A DNA stretch of 64,000 bases. Origin: Rossellomorea vietnamensis NBRC 101237 (GTDB taxonomy: Bacteria > Bacillota > Bacilli > Bacillales > Bacillaceae_B). Shown here in pieces: positions 8,450 through 17,543 of the stretch. Within the stretch, counting starts at the first letter, position 1. Each line of letters starts with the position of its first letter. The translations under genes were made by a program, and so were the position numbers. The notes under the pieces were generated by a model. The model saw nothing but the letters and a program-made list of their open reading frames with translations, was not told the DNA's origin and did no database searches. Location: assembly GCF_001591825.1 (NCBI RefSeq), contig NZ_BCVQ01000003.1, positions 62,001 to 126,000 of the forward strand. The letters run 5' to 3'.

Positions 8450-9052
8450 TTAAAGATTGAACGTTACGTCAAGTCCCGTCGGCTTCTTTTTAAAAGGAGT
8501 CCCATATTCTTTGAATGTCAAGGTCATGCCGGATAGGTCTTCAGGTAACCTGGGAGTGACAATAAAGTCAAAACTGGTATGTTCCTGCGATCCGCCTCCA
8601 CCCGTTACCCGGCAATCATAGCGGTCCCCTATCTCCAGGTGCCAGAAGCTGTTTCGATGAAACCTCTCTCGTTCATAGCTTTCATCATACTCCTTATCGA
8701 TGTTCAAGTGGACCACACTGGCATTGGCATATTGCTTAATAAACGGAACGGTATATAAACATTCTTCTGTTTCAACCGCTTGTAAAATGCGTATATATTT
8801 TTGAAAGTCTTCGGGTTCAATGTGTGGCTTGAAAGCCTCTTCATTTTCCAGCACCCCAAAGATCGACCTTAAAAGGTCCTCATACACATCATACTTTTCT
8901 GCCCATTTTGCAATATCTTCGAGTTTTGGATAACCCGGATTGTTACGAGATAATTGTTTTCTTTGTTGTAACAATGAGCATAGTTCCTCATCGATTGGTA
9001 AAAGTCTTTCATCATAATATTCTGTTGGTCGTTCGAACGGCATGCGTCTCAT
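8450..9052 (-). CDS. hypothetical protein (200 aa)
   Basis: A soluble, mostly helical N-terminal half ('PIDEELCSLLQQRKQLSRNNPGYP' looks like a chorismate-mutase-type helix) and a beta-rich C-terminal half. I do not recognise a family. The ATG at 9052 is chosen because GGAGGTTGATCAA precedes it, and the upstream ATG (9067) overlaps that ribosome binding site. It lies between the zinc-ribbon gene at 9071 and the membrane gene at 8178 in one likely operon. Confidence 0.65.
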   Translation of the reverse strand: MRRMPFERPTEYYDERLLPIDEELCSLLQQRKQLSRNNPGYPKLEDIAKWAEKYDVYEDLLRSIFGVLENEEAFKPHIEPEDFQKYIRILQAVETEECLYTVPFIKQYANASVVHLNIDKEYDESYERERFHRNSFWHLEIGDRYDCRVTGGGGSQEHTSFDFIVTPRLPEDLSGMTLTFKEYGTPFKKKPTGLDVTFNL

Positions 9053-9070
9053 TTGATCAACCTCCATCTG

Positions 9071-9358
9071 TTAAAATAATGGCTCGTCATTATCGGTTAC
9101 AGTCACGAACCATGGCATCACTAGTAAATACCCAATGACCCACACCATGAAGAGAGCCATGTAGTCAAGGATGAATGCAAGCACAAATAACACGGGTATG
9201 AGCACGGTCATGCCCATCAAAATCTTCTTGGAACGTGAAGTGAAATACAGCTTCTGACCGCAGTGAGAGCACTCCATATCAAGTCTTTTCACGATCATTA
9301 ATCTCTTGAAAATATAAAACCAAGACAAGTTTGTTTTACAATGGATACAGCGTGCCAT
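9071..9358 (-). CDS. zinc-ribbon membrane protein, TIGR04104-like
   Basis: The 95-residue protein starts with two Cys pairs, CIHC (residues 4-7) and CSHC (30-33), spaced as in the TIGR04104 'putative zinc finger' proteins of Bacillus, and is followed by two hydrophobic segments (about 48-66 and 70-86). The ribbon probably binds zinc on the cytoplasmic side; function unknown. GAGGGGGAG precedes the ATG. Confidence 0.7.
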   Translation of the reverse strand: MARCIHCKTNLSWFYIFKRLMIVKRLDMECSHCGQKLYFTSRSKKILMGMTVLIPVLFVLAFILDYMALFMVWVIGYLLVMPWFVTVTDNDEPLF

Positions 9359-9403
9359 CAGCCACTCCCCCTCATGGTTATCTACGCCCCTATATAAACC
9401 TGA

Positions 9404-10021
9404 TCAATCATACACCGCTTCCTTCCCACCATCCCTCAAAAATTCAAACATCATCTTAATCTGCGATTCTGTATTTCTTCCAACAGACAGCTCCGGCAAA
9501 TTGTCTTCTTCAAAAAATCCGATCCCTTTGGTCTCGACGCCGTTTCTTGCTTCTCCGCCGGTCATACTGCATTGGATGAATATTTTGTAGTAATGGTGTG
9601 ACTGCGGGGGATGGGGATGTTTGTTCAAGTCGAGCAGTGCGAGTAATTTTACAGGGGTGACATCATATCCTGATTCTTCCCTTATTTCTTTTACGACGTT
9701 CTCACTGGGGGACAGGCCGATGTCACAGAATCCACCCGGCAATGCCCATTTGTCATCGATTTTTTCTTTGACCATCAGGATTTTATCGTCTTTGAAGACG
9801 ACACCCCGCACGTCCACTTTCGGTGTCTGATAGCCCGATTCGTTCGCAAACAAATCCTTTATCTTCGTCATCTCCAAGCCGGTATGTTCCTGCATGATTT
9901 CCGTGCTGATCGCCCTTAATTCTTCATACCTTTCCTTATCATAAACGTTCTTGGAAAAGGCCAGACCCGATTGAGATAAAGCCTGTATCCGCTTCGCCCA
10001 TTCCAGCCATTTATCGCTCAT
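9404..10021 (-). CDS. NUDIX hydrolase with N-terminal NUDIX_N-type extension
   Basis: The 205-residue protein has an ~65-residue helical N-terminal domain and then a Nudix domain. The box is atypical: G97 is followed by Leu103 where Glu is usual, and Lys111 replaces the usual Arg, while E112, E115-E116 and G118 are kept. From memory, proteins with this N-terminal domain often vary at the first Glu, so activity may be retained, probably on ADP-ribose-like substrates. ATG follows AAAGGAG. It lies 27 bases after the acetyltransferase gene. Confidence 0.85.
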   Translation of the reverse strand: MSDKWLEWAKRIQALSQSGLAFSKNVYDKERYEELRAISTEIMQEHTGLEMTKIKDLFANESGYQTPKVDVRGVVFKDDKILMVKEKIDDKWALPGGFCDIGLSPSENVVKEIREESGYDVTPVKLLALLDLNKHPHPPQSHHYYKIFIQCSMTGGEARNGVETKGIGFFEEDNLPELSVGRNTESQIKMMFEFLRDGGKEAVYD

Positions 10022-10048
10022 CGCTTTGCGCTCCTTTCGTGTTCCGAA

Positions 10049-10495
10049 TTAACTGATATCCAAATAATGCGTAGCATTCGGATACCGATCGCCTTTCGTA
10101 AAACCGAACGATGTATAGAAATGATCCGCTTTCTCGGTATCTGTATGGAGGACCAAGACATTGAAAGAGCGTCTGGCATCAAAGATGATTTGCTTTAATA
10201 GAAGAGTTCCTATCCCTTCATTTCTGTGCTCCTTTTTCACGTAAAACCTTCTTACTCTACCTGTTTCAGCCGAAGATGGATCGACATTCAGCCCACCTAC
10301 CGCTACGAAATCATTCTCCTCATCATAAATACCGTATAAAGCTTCACCTTGTTTATTGAAACGATTGGTTCCTTCTCGGTAATCGTTCAGAAGTCTTTCA
10401 ACAAAGCGGAAACCTTCTTCTTTACTTTCTTGTACTAACGTATTCACCTCATGCTCAAGTAGATTTTTAATTTTCGTCACCCTGTATTTTTCCAT
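10049..10495 (-). CDS. GNAT family N-acetyltransferase
   Basis: 148 residues with the acetyl-CoA loop 'VKKEHRNEGIGTLLLKQI' (about residues 86-103) and a C-terminal 'ADHFYTSFGFTKGDRYP'. Substrate unknown. TTTGGAGAG precedes the ATG. It appears to be cotranscribed with the NUDIX gene downstream. Confidence 0.88.
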   Translation of the reverse strand: MEKYRVTKIKNLLEHEVNTLVQESKEEGFRFVERLLNDYREGTNRFNKQGEALYGIYDEENDFVAVGGLNVDPSSAETGRVRRFYVKKEHRNEGIGTLLLKQIIFDARRSFNVLVLHTDTEKADHFYTSFGFTKGDRYPNATHYLDIS

Positions 10496-10596
10496 AGTCT
10501 CTCCAAAAGATATTATTTCTCCTATTAAAAACTGGAGATGATTAGCTGTTATGATTCCTTAGCTGCCTATGACGTCCATACATACAGCTTTTAATT

Positions 10597-11310
10597 TCAT
10601 TTCGACAAGCCATTCAACCACCGTATCAAATCCCCAATCATGTCCGATGTAATCTGATGATTTACACCCTCATAAACACGGAAATCTACATGTCTTCTAT
10701 TCTCTTTCAGATAACGATCATAATCCATTTGTCCCTCAATCGGCATAATGGCATCACTGTCCCCGTGCATGAGAAGAACCGGAGAAAGACCTGGTTCGCT
10801 ATCAACAGGATCATAATCCATTAAACGCTTTTTCAACTGATCAGGTATGTCACCACGACCGTCTCTTTCTCTAAAAAGCCGCTCTGTCAAAACAAATGAG
10901 CCCGACCCATTCATGTTAACCAATCCTTCAACCATTGGTTCACGGGCGAAAATCCCATTAGCAATGCAGCCACCCATTGAGCTGCCTATAAGGATGACAT
11001 TCTCTTTATCTATTCCTAACGTATTCACAAAATCATGGAATTCATCAATCGTCGTCATGATCGTTTCCCAGAAATAATCCTGTACGGTTTTTGATTCAAA
11101 ATGGTCTGCAAGCTTCTGTCGTGTATCGTGATAGATGATTTCTGGAACGACTACGTTAAATCCTTCGCCGGCAAGTTCTTCCGCCAGGTCTCTGTACCCG
11201 AGAGCACTGCCTCCCCAACCGTGATAGATGATGCTGACTTTAGCCGATTCGTTTTGCTTATTTGGTTGAATAGAATAATAGTTGTATGGGTTGATCGTGT
11301 GTTTTCGCAT
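10597..11310 (-). CDS. alpha/beta hydrolase
   Basis: The 237-residue protein has an HGWGG oxyanion-type loop near residue 31, the nucleophile elbow GSSMGG near residue 111, the acid 'LLMHGDSDAIMP' and the histidine 'YEGVNHQI', so the full Ser-Asp-His triad is visible. It is probably an esterase; the substrate is unknown. GAAGGGG precedes the ATG. It starts four bases after the methyltransferase gene stop, which suggests an operon. Confidence 0.87.
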   Translation of the reverse strand: MRKHTINPYNYYSIQPNKQNESAKVSIIYHGWGGSALGYRDLAEELAGEGFNVVVPEIIYHDTRQKLADHFESKTVQDYFWETIMTTIDEFHDFVNTLGIDKENVILIGSSMGGCIANGIFAREPMVEGLVNMNGSGSFVLTERLFRERDGRGDIPDQLKKRLMDYDPVDSEPGLSPVLLMHGDSDAIMPIEGQMDYDRYLKENRRHVDFRVYEGVNHQITSDMIGDLIRWLNGLSK

Positions 11311-11314
11311 ACAA

Positions 11315-12103
11315 TTACCCCTTCCTCCCCATCTTCACCGACAACCTCGACTCCTCTTTAAACACTCCCGATGCACTCATATCAAGCATCGCCTCTCTCA
11401 CTTCCCGTTCAAATAGCGGTACATCCGATCCAAGGAAACGCTTCGAGCCATAGGAAGTCGAGTAAAGGTTCCCGAGGAGCGACTCGATCGTCCAGGTGAT
11501 TTCGTATGTAGGCAGAATATGTTTTTCAAGATTGAACTTGGATTGAGAAATGATATCTTCGTGAGGGGTGACGGGATGGGTGTAGGTGGAGTTCCCTGCT
11601 TTCCGCTCGTTTCCATACCATTTATGGACCAGTTCATTAAACCTTTCTTGCCATGGTTTCAATGACTTATCGGGCTCGTAGTTGTCTATGATCGCTACCC
11701 CGCCGCCTGGTGTCACGATGTCAAATAATTCATCCAGCACCTTTGCCCGGTCCATCCAGTGAAAGGCTTTGGCGATCGTCACAAGTTGGTATGTATGGGA
11801 ATGGTTGTATTCTTCCAACGTACCATTGAACCACTGAATCTCTCCTACCCTCAGTTCTCCGTGCAGCCGTTTTGCTTCTTCAATCATTTCCGGTTCCATG
11901 TCGATCCCGACAATTCTTTTGCACCAATCTGAAAACCGAATGGTCAGATGTCCCGTCCCGCAACCCAAGTCCAGGAGGTTCTGTTCTCCGTTTAACGAGA
12001 ACTCTTTTACTAGGAATCTGATTAAAGCAGATGGATAGATTGGTCTGTATTTTGAATAATAGGGTGCTGACCCCTTAAATAATTCTGTGCCGTACTTGTT
12101 CAT
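11315..12103 (-). CDS. class I SAM-dependent methyltransferase
   Basis: 262 residues with the SAM-binding motif 'LLDLGCGTGHLTIRF' (about residues 41-55), acidic residue in 'VGIDMEPEMIEEA', and 'LVTIAKAFHWMD'. This fits the UbiE/YafE-like class I methyltransferases; the substrate is unknown. GGGGAG precedes the ATG. The copy B promoter-like motif lies upstream at 12139-12158. Confidence 0.9.
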   Translation of the reverse strand: MNKYGTELFKGSAPYYSKYRPIYPSALIRFLVKEFSLNGEQNLLDLGCGTGHLTIRFSDWCKRIVGIDMEPEMIEEAKRLHGELRVGEIQWFNGTLEEYNHSHTYQLVTIAKAFHWMDRAKVLDELFDIVTPGGGVAIIDNYEPDKSLKPWQERFNELVHKWYGNERKAGNSTYTHPVTPHEDIISQSKFNLEKHILPTYEITWTIESLLGNLYSTSYGSKRFLGSDVPLFEREVREAMLDMSASGVFKEESRLSVKMGRKG

Positions 12104-12138
12104 TTTTTTCTCCCCACTAGAGTTGAGACATATTATCT

Positions 12139-12168
12139 TTTATACCAATTATTTCAAATAACAGGTAT
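12139..12168 (-). promoter_or_regulatory. recurrent promoter-like motif, copy B, inside a palindrome
   Basis: On the minus strand TTTGAAATAATTGGTATAA, with TGG-TATAAA as a good extended -10. It is nested in a 27-base interrupted palindrome (12142-12168) with ATACC and GGTAT ends and a TTATTT-G-AAATAA centre. The -10 lies about 30 bases before the methyltransferase ATG. It may be a promoter, a regulator site, or both. Confidence 0.5.
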
Positions 12169-12230
12169 TATCACAATGATTTTTTCAAGGAATGGCGCTA
12201 GAGTGACCTTTGAGAAATCAGTCCATATTA

Positions 12231-12266
12231 AAAGCCAATCCACCAGTGTACCGATGGATTGGCTTT
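12231..12266 (-). terminator. hairpin terminator of the phosphodiester glycosidase gene
   Basis: AAAGCCAATCCA (12231-12242) pairs perfectly with TGGATTGGCTTT (12255-12266). On the minus strand the stem ends in CTTTTAAT. It lies 17 bases beyond the stop at 12283. Confidence 0.75.
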
Positions 12267-12282
12267 ATCGTTAGAAATTTCA

Positions 12283-13845
12283 TTATGGCATAACGAGGAT
12301 GCCGTCTGACACAGGGCGTTCACCAGTGACGTCTGACGGTTTGTTTACAAGTCGATCATGAACCACCATTGCTGAGGAGCCACCGCCATCAAGATTCATT
12401 CCTTTAACCGCTCCAAGAGATCGCAGGATTTGAGCACTTTCATGGAAACTGACCCCAATGCTCTTTTCAGGGTTACGGCCTTCTACAGTAACCAATAGTA
12501 TATTTCCGTTTTCTTTAATGCCGGCAAAGGATCTTGGGTGACGATATTGTGCAAAATGATAGAAGAAGTCATGACTCCATGCAAATCCTTCCTCTTTTGC
12601 CTTAATATCGATCTTGCCATCATCAAGCAGCTGAGGTGCCCCACCGATGATATCCAAATCAGAGGAAGTCTTAACCTGCTTTCCATCTGCTGATACGTTC
12701 CTTGTGATTGATAACGTCTCTCCTTCTGAGACCTTCTGCTTCAACCAATCTGCCTGAGCTCCTGTCGCTGAAAGCACACTGCCGTTCTCAGGAATACTGT
12801 GACCTCGCTCGTAGTACATGTCAACAATTTTACCTTTTTCATCCAGTATGACTTCGAAGCCATTCCCTATTGGCGTTTCACCACCAAAAGATGCGTTGTA
12901 TTCAATGATCTCTTCTGAATCCGTACATGTCACATCATGCTTCGGCTGATTGGTTTCCTTGTCCTCGACCCCTCCGCAACTGCGGATCAATCCCGGCTTA
13001 CGGTTGATCCCATCAATCACTGAGCTTTCGCCACTTTCCGTTTCGACTTTCAATGAAGTGGAGATATTGGCTATCTCTGCTTCGTTACCAGAAAGAAGGA
13101 GACTTGTACGACTTCCAATCGCTTCGCTTACTAACTGGCCGTTTACGACTGAAATACCTGCCGGATCACCAGGGATTCCATCCTTTGAACCTACTACAAA
13201 GTATCTCCCATTCATTCCAGCTAACGCTTCAGTACGACCCGCCATGGACGATACGGTTTCGCGACCTGTGATTGTACCCTTTGCCAAAGAATTCGTCAGC
13301 TCACCCTGAAATTCATCAGGATCGATCTCAAGTACATCAATTTTCCATGGCCCCGTTGAATTCATTGTTCCATCATATTCTGAATAAGTAGCTTTAGCCT
13401 TCTCAAATCCTTGAGCTTTCAGTTGATCAGCCACATCATTCGCTGCTTTCTCTTCTTGGAATTCACCGGTACGAACCACATATCCGATGGTTTTCTCTTT
13501 GACATCTGTGTTTTGCGAGTATTTATTCTCTACTTTATGAAGCTTCACTTTGTATCCTTTTTTCTTCAAATCTTGAATAAGGATCCGGGCTTGCTCTTTT
13601 GTATCAAAAAAGGCTACATCCACCGTATAGTACGATTTATCTGAATAATACCCTCTTGTAATATCTGTATACGTCACTCCCTTGGCTAATGGTTGTGTGA
13701 CTCGTGTTTCAGGTAAATGGTTCTTACCGATTGAAAGTTCCTGAGTATTGGCAGCCTCGGCATCTTGATCCTGCCATCCTACCGTCAGGATAGTAGAAAG
13801 AGATAGCGCAGATACAATAACCGTTTTCATGAGAGAGCGATGCAT
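12283..13845 (-). CDS. secreted SPOR and phosphodiester-glycosidase (NAGPA) domain protein
   Basis: 520 residues. A signal peptide (about 1-31, ending near AEAA) is followed by two SPOR-like repeats (about 70-105 and 120-160, 'YYTVDVAFFDTKEQARILIQDLKKKGY' region), then a NAGPA-type domain to the C-terminus containing 'GRYFVVGSKDGIPGDP' and 'GMNLDGGGSSAMVV'. NAGPA domains cleave phosphodiester-linked sugars; SPOR domains bind peptidoglycan. Together they suggest an extracellular wall-associated enzyme, perhaps acting on teichoic acids or GlcNAc diesters (inference). GGAGGTTTTACATC precedes the ATG. Confidence 0.85.
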   Translation of the reverse strand: MHRSLMKTVIVSALSLSTILTVGWQDQDAEAANTQELSIGKNHLPETRVTQPLAKGVTYTDITRGYYSDKSYYTVDVAFFDTKEQARILIQDLKKKGYKVKLHKVENKYSQNTDVKEKTIGYVVRTGEFQEEKAANDVADQLKAQGFEKAKATYSEYDGTMNSTGPWKIDVLEIDPDEFQGELTNSLAKGTITGRETVSSMAGRTEALAGMNGRYFVVGSKDGIPGDPAGISVVNGQLVSEAIGSRTSLLLSGNEAEIANISTSLKVETESGESSVIDGINRKPGLIRSCGGVEDKETNQPKHDVTCTDSEEIIEYNASFGGETPIGNGFEVILDEKGKIVDMYYERGHSIPENGSVLSATGAQADWLKQKVSEGETLSITRNVSADGKQVKTSSDLDIIGGAPQLLDDGKIDIKAKEEGFAWSHDFFYHFAQYRHPRSFAGIKENGNILLVTVEGRNPEKSIGVSFHESAQILRSLGAVKGMNLDGGGSSAMVVHDRLVNKPSDVTGERPVSDGILVMP

Positions 13846-14020
13846 GATGTAAAACCTCCAGACAATTTTTTAATGCACCCTCATAGTAACTGTGAATTAA
13901 TAATGGAAGGTTACAACAGTATAAAGGTTTGGTGAATTTGCAAAGCATCATTATCCCTCCCTTCTATTACTATGTATATTCATGTTTAGTAGAGTTGGAA
14001 GGGATAGTTCCTCATATGCA

Positions 14021-14057
14021 AAAAAGAAAGCAACCTCCTATGACAGAGATTGCTTTC
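14021..14057 (-). terminator. hairpin terminator of second pepF gene
   Basis: GAAAGCAA (14026-14033) pairs with TTGCTTTC (14050-14057). On the minus strand a run of T follows (A-run at 14020-14025 on the plus strand). It starts seven bases after the stop at 14064. Confidence 0.75.
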
Positions 14058-14063
14058 AAAAAC

Positions 14064-15836
14064 TCAACGATACTTTTCCGTTTCTTCCAAGTACATCTCA
14101 ACCGCTTCCTTCAACGGGCGTACAGCCGCCTCCCAGAAGTCCGTCCCTAATTCTTCCTGGAGGAACTCGATGCTCAGTTCGTCCATGGAATGGTTCCCGG
14201 ATCGAGTAAGGAGTTGGTCGTACCGTTCAGGGAATGTTTCTTTGTCCTGCTGATAGAGTGAATAGACTCCGTTGCTGAATAAATAGCCGATCGTGTACGG
14301 CAGATTGTAAAAGGCTTTCTCCGTACTGAAGAAGTGGGGGATGGTCATCCAGTTATGGGTAAACACTTCATCCACGGAGTCATGGAACCAGTTCCTTTCT
14401 GTTTCTTCCATCAGCTGAACAATGTCTCCTGCTGATAGCTTCCCGTTCAATCGTTTTTTGTAAAAGGCAGCTTCGAACTCGAACTTGGCCGGGATGAAGG
14501 TGGTGTATTTCAGTCCGTTGGTGATTTTCATCTCTAATAGAGATAGCCGGTCCTCTTCTGTTTCCGCCATATCAATCGCCGCATCCAGGACGAGATTTTC
14601 CGCGAACGTCGACGCAGTTTCGGCTAGCCCCGTCCCCACCTTATGGGAGAAACCAGGCTGTTCATGAAGCAGGGAATTGTGATAGGCATGCCCAAGTTCA
14701 TGAGCGATGGTGACGACATCGTTGTAGTTGCCCGTAAAAGAAAGCATGACACGGCTTTCCTTCGCATTCGGGAATGAGGCGCAGAATGCACCGTGCTGTT
14801 TGGAATCTCCAGGTTCGGCGTCAATCCAGCCTTCTTCAAAAGCCGTTTGGGCAAATTGACCGAGCTTCTCACTGAAGCGACGGAACTGTTCGATCACGAT
14901 GTCTGCCGCTTCCTCATACGTCAAGGTCGTCTTGGACGTGAAGGTCGGGGCATAGATGTCATACCAGCTCAGTTTTTCCATTTGAATGAGTTTGGCTTTT
15001 CGTTCAAAAAAACGGTGAAGCAGGGATTTATGCTGATGGAGCGTCTCCATCATGGTGTTCACGGACCTTTCACTGATCCGGTTTTGTTCGAACATTTCCT
15101 TCAGGGGATTCGTCCATCCTCTCAGCCGGTACAGTTCATTTCGGAAACCGGCAAAGTGGTTGAAGATCGAGGCAAACCGGTCTTCGTTCTCACGGCAAAC
15201 CTTAGAAATGGCTTCACCCATTTCCATCCTCGTCTCCCGGTCATTCGAGAGCATCCCGCGAATATAGGCTATATCAAAAGAAATGTATTCCGTCTTCCCA
15301 TTATCCGTTACGGGTACTTTCAGTCGGGCGTATTCCTGATCATAATGATCTTCCCACCCGGCAAATCCGTCAACGGAAAGGGCATGAATCAACTTCTCCA
15401 TCTCGGGATCAAGCTGGTCCTTCACCTTTCTTCTCTGTTGCTTCAAAAACCGCTCACTGCCTGCCACTTCCCTGCGTCCGATGAAGGCTTCCCAGTCCTC
15501 GTCCGCCATATGGGCAAGACACTGGCTATATCCGAGGAGCAAAGTGTCCATTTTTGCCTGCAGCTGGGTGCTCCGGGCGCTTAATTCCTGCGCTTCCTCA
15601 TCCATGACATCCACCGATAGCAGGCAGATGATATATTCATCCATGTGAAACGCTTCCGTATAAAGGTCCTGCACACCTTTCGTGACGTCAACCGCTTCAT
15701 CGGCATTCATCCCATGCTTCAATACGGATTGCGTTTCCTCGATATGTAGAAGAATATCCTGAATTTGATCTTTCACCGGCCCGCTTCCGGGTCGTACACT
15801 TCCCAGATTCCATTGTTTGTCCCGTACTTGGTTCAC
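14064..15836 (-). CDS. M3 family oligoendopeptidase (second PepF-type paralogue)
   Basis: 590 residues with HELGHAYH (HExxH at 379-383) and the downstream 'GLAETASTFAENLV' helix that supplies the third zinc ligand. It shares overall layout with the paralogue at 2432-4192. Cytoplasmic oligopeptide cleavage is the expected role. Start is GTG at 15836 after AGGAGGGGATCA. It is transcribed alone and ends in its own terminator. Confidence 0.92.
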   Translation of the reverse strand: MNQVRDKQWNLGSVRPGSGPVKDQIQDILLHIEETQSVLKHGMNADEAVDVTKGVQDLYTEAFHMDEYIICLLSVDVMDEEAQELSARSTQLQAKMDTLLLGYSQCLAHMADEDWEAFIGRREVAGSERFLKQQRRKVKDQLDPEMEKLIHALSVDGFAGWEDHYDQEYARLKVPVTDNGKTEYISFDIAYIRGMLSNDRETRMEMGEAISKVCRENEDRFASIFNHFAGFRNELYRLRGWTNPLKEMFEQNRISERSVNTMMETLHQHKSLLHRFFERKAKLIQMEKLSWYDIYAPTFTSKTTLTYEEAADIVIEQFRRFSEKLGQFAQTAFEEGWIDAEPGDSKQHGAFCASFPNAKESRVMLSFTGNYNDVVTIAHELGHAYHNSLLHEQPGFSHKVGTGLAETASTFAENLVLDAAIDMAETEEDRLSLLEMKITNGLKYTTFIPAKFEFEAAFYKKRLNGKLSAGDIVQLMEETERNWFHDSVDEVFTHNWMTIPHFFSTEKAFYNLPYTIGYLFSNGVYSLYQQDKETFPERYDQLLTRSGNHSMDELSIEFLQEELGTDFWEAAVRPLKEAVEMYLEETEKYR

Positions 15837-15915
15837 ACTGATCCCCTCCTATTACTCTATTATGATGGTATAGAAAAATGGAAAATTTTACATCAGACTG
15901 AAGTCTGAGTTCGTC

Positions 15916-16878
15916 TCAATCATAGGCCGTGATTTTCTCAAAGTCGCTTCCTGCTATGATTTCGGCTTCATGCATGCTGGTCCATCGTTCGATCGAAATT
16001 TCAGGATGATTCTTCCTGTAGCTTTGGACGATTTCATATCCGATTTTGTAGTTGGCCCATTGGGGAATGCCTTTAGAAGAGTCTCCTGCTCTTAGTTTCT
16101 CGTAGTACTTCATATCATCGGAGTATCTAAGTTCCGTAATCTCAGCTACTACTTTTTCTTTTTCCTCCGGTGTCATCGATTCTTGCCAAGGGACCTGGAC
16201 CTTTGGATAAATGGTATGGGCAAAGGCATCTGCCTTTCCTTCCACCACAACCCCGCCGAGGATGGTCCTGATCGTTCCCCGATTACTTTCTTCCGCCAAG
16301 AGATGATGGTATTCATGAGCGACAGTGTACTTCAACTTGTCTTCTTGCATGGATGGTGAAAGTTGCAACACAATGACATCCTCTGACAGGACAAACCCCG
16401 ATACGCCTCCCATTTGCTCCACTGTAAACGTATCCTCTGGGTTCGCTGGCATGATAATATATTTCTTATCCTTACCAGGGAGTTCTTTAGCGGATTTAAG
16501 CAATGCTTCTTTTATAATCCTGCTCGTCGTATCTTTTTCTTTTTCCAACTCCTTTATGGATTCTGCAAGCTTGTCCACTTCTGAGGACGGATCAAACGTA
16601 TATCGCAAGCTGATTTCCTCCATATTGGACTTCTTTTTAAATGGCTCAAACACCTTTTCAATGAACACGGTCTCATTGCTTTTCCCCGTCTTTTTCCGTA
16701 CGGTGTCTACGTACTCCTGCACTTCATCATACATATAAATGATTTCGAAATTCTGTTCCTCGTGGGAGAAGGTGATAGGCGTTTCCTGTTCCTTCTTATC
16801 CACTGGCTCTTTATTGGAGCAGCCTACAAACATGAAGCATAATGCCGGTATGAGTAACGCCTTGCCAACCGTCTTCAT
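15916..16878 (-). CDS. DUF2268-like zinc protease lipoprotein
   Basis: From ATG 16878 the protein has 320 residues with a lipoprotein signal (lipobox FVGC, Cys20) and an HEYHH zinc motif at residues 188-192, with the wider pattern 'YTVAHEYHHLLAEES' of DUF2268 putative Zn-dependent proteases. It would be anchored outside the membrane. GGAGGGG precedes this ATG at nine bases; the two upstream ATGs overlap it. Function in the cell is unknown. Confidence 0.8.
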   Translation of the reverse strand: MKTVGKALLIPALCFMFVGCSNKEPVDKKEQETPITFSHEEQNFEIIYMYDEVQEYVDTVRKKTGKSNETVFIEKVFEPFKKKSNMEEISLRYTFDPSSEVDKLAESIKELEKEKDTTSRIIKEALLKSAKELPGKDKKYIIMPANPEDTFTVEQMGGVSGFVLSEDVIVLQLSPSMQEDKLKYTVAHEYHHLLAEESNRGTIRTILGGVVVEGKADAFAHTIYPKVQVPWQESMTPEEKEKVVAEITELRYSDDMKYYEKLRAGDSSKGIPQWANYKIGYEIVQSYRKNHPEISIERWTSMHEAEIIAGSDFEKITAYD

Positions 16879-16960
16879 GTGGTCCATCCCCTCCATTCAT
16901 TTCCATTTGTACCTAACTATACGTTTCTCAACTGGAAATGGTTTCAAATAGATATGAACA

Positions 16961-16995
16961 AAAAAAGAACCACCCGATTCTAACCAGGAAGTTCT
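16961..16995 (-). terminator. possible terminator of cwlJ
   Basis: AGAAC (16966-16970) can pair with GTTCT (16991-16995), with extra CC/GG pairs inside, and the minus strand continues with a run of seven T. The stem is weak. Confidence 0.45.
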
Positions 16996-17003
16996 CACGA
17001 TCC

Positions 17004-17447
17004 TCACCCGCCGGTATATACACTTGCACACGTTCCTGCCGCCGGTTCATAGTAACAATGGTTTTTGAATTGTCCCGCAAACGGCTGATCGTACCACGTT
17101 GGAGGACAAGGAGCATAAGGATTGAAATACCAAAGGGCATATTTCGCCGGATGCATGGCCCAATAATCCAGATTCTTTTTGGCCAATTTCTTTTCAACCG
17201 ATCTTGCTCTGTTATAAAAAAGATTTCCTTTTTGGACCGCTTCAAAGGAGTAATTCCCACCCTGCACCTGGAAAATGACCTGGCGGATGCTCCTAACCTT
17301 CTTGAAGTCCAAACAATCCGCCTTCGCACGGTTCACGATGACATTGCCCACGTACAGCATCCCCTGTTTCCCTTCGCCTTCCGCTTCCGCTCTCATCATC
17401 CTCGCCATCAAGGCCACATCGGCATCGGTGTATTTGACTCTTGGCAT
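17004..17447 (-). CDS. cwlJ: cell wall hydrolase CwlJ (spore germination)
   Basis: 147 residues from the ATG at 17447, which follows GAGGTGAG. 'LMARMMRAEAEGEGKQGMLYVGNVIVNR' and 'KYALWYFNPYAPCPPTWYDQPFAGQFKNHCYY' match Bacillus CwlJ closely; this Hydrolase_2/SleB family domain degrades the spore cortex peptidoglycan at germination. CwlJ sits in the spore coat region and responds to Ca-dipicolinate. In many bacilli gerQ lies beside it, but I see no gerQ here. The gene marks the organism as an endospore former. Confidence 0.9.
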   Translation of the reverse strand: MPRVKYTDADVALMARMMRAEAEGEGKQGMLYVGNVIVNRAKADCLDFKKVRSIRQVIFQVQGGNYSFEAVQKGNLFYNRARSVEKKLAKKNLDYWAMHPAKYALWYFNPYAPCPPTWYDQPFAGQFKNHCYYEPAAGTCASVYTGG

Positions 17448-17543
17448 TTTACTCACCTCAGAATAGTTTATGAGGAATACCGGGTTTCATGTCAGGAATT
17501 ATTCGAGAAGGTGCAGTCGGATAAGCTTTCAACGCCATCTTTT

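Noticed and set aside
14793-15584. 263-codon plus-strand ORF
   Set aside because: Lies wholly antisense inside the second pepF gene, which has clear motifs; no ribosome binding site or recognisable product.
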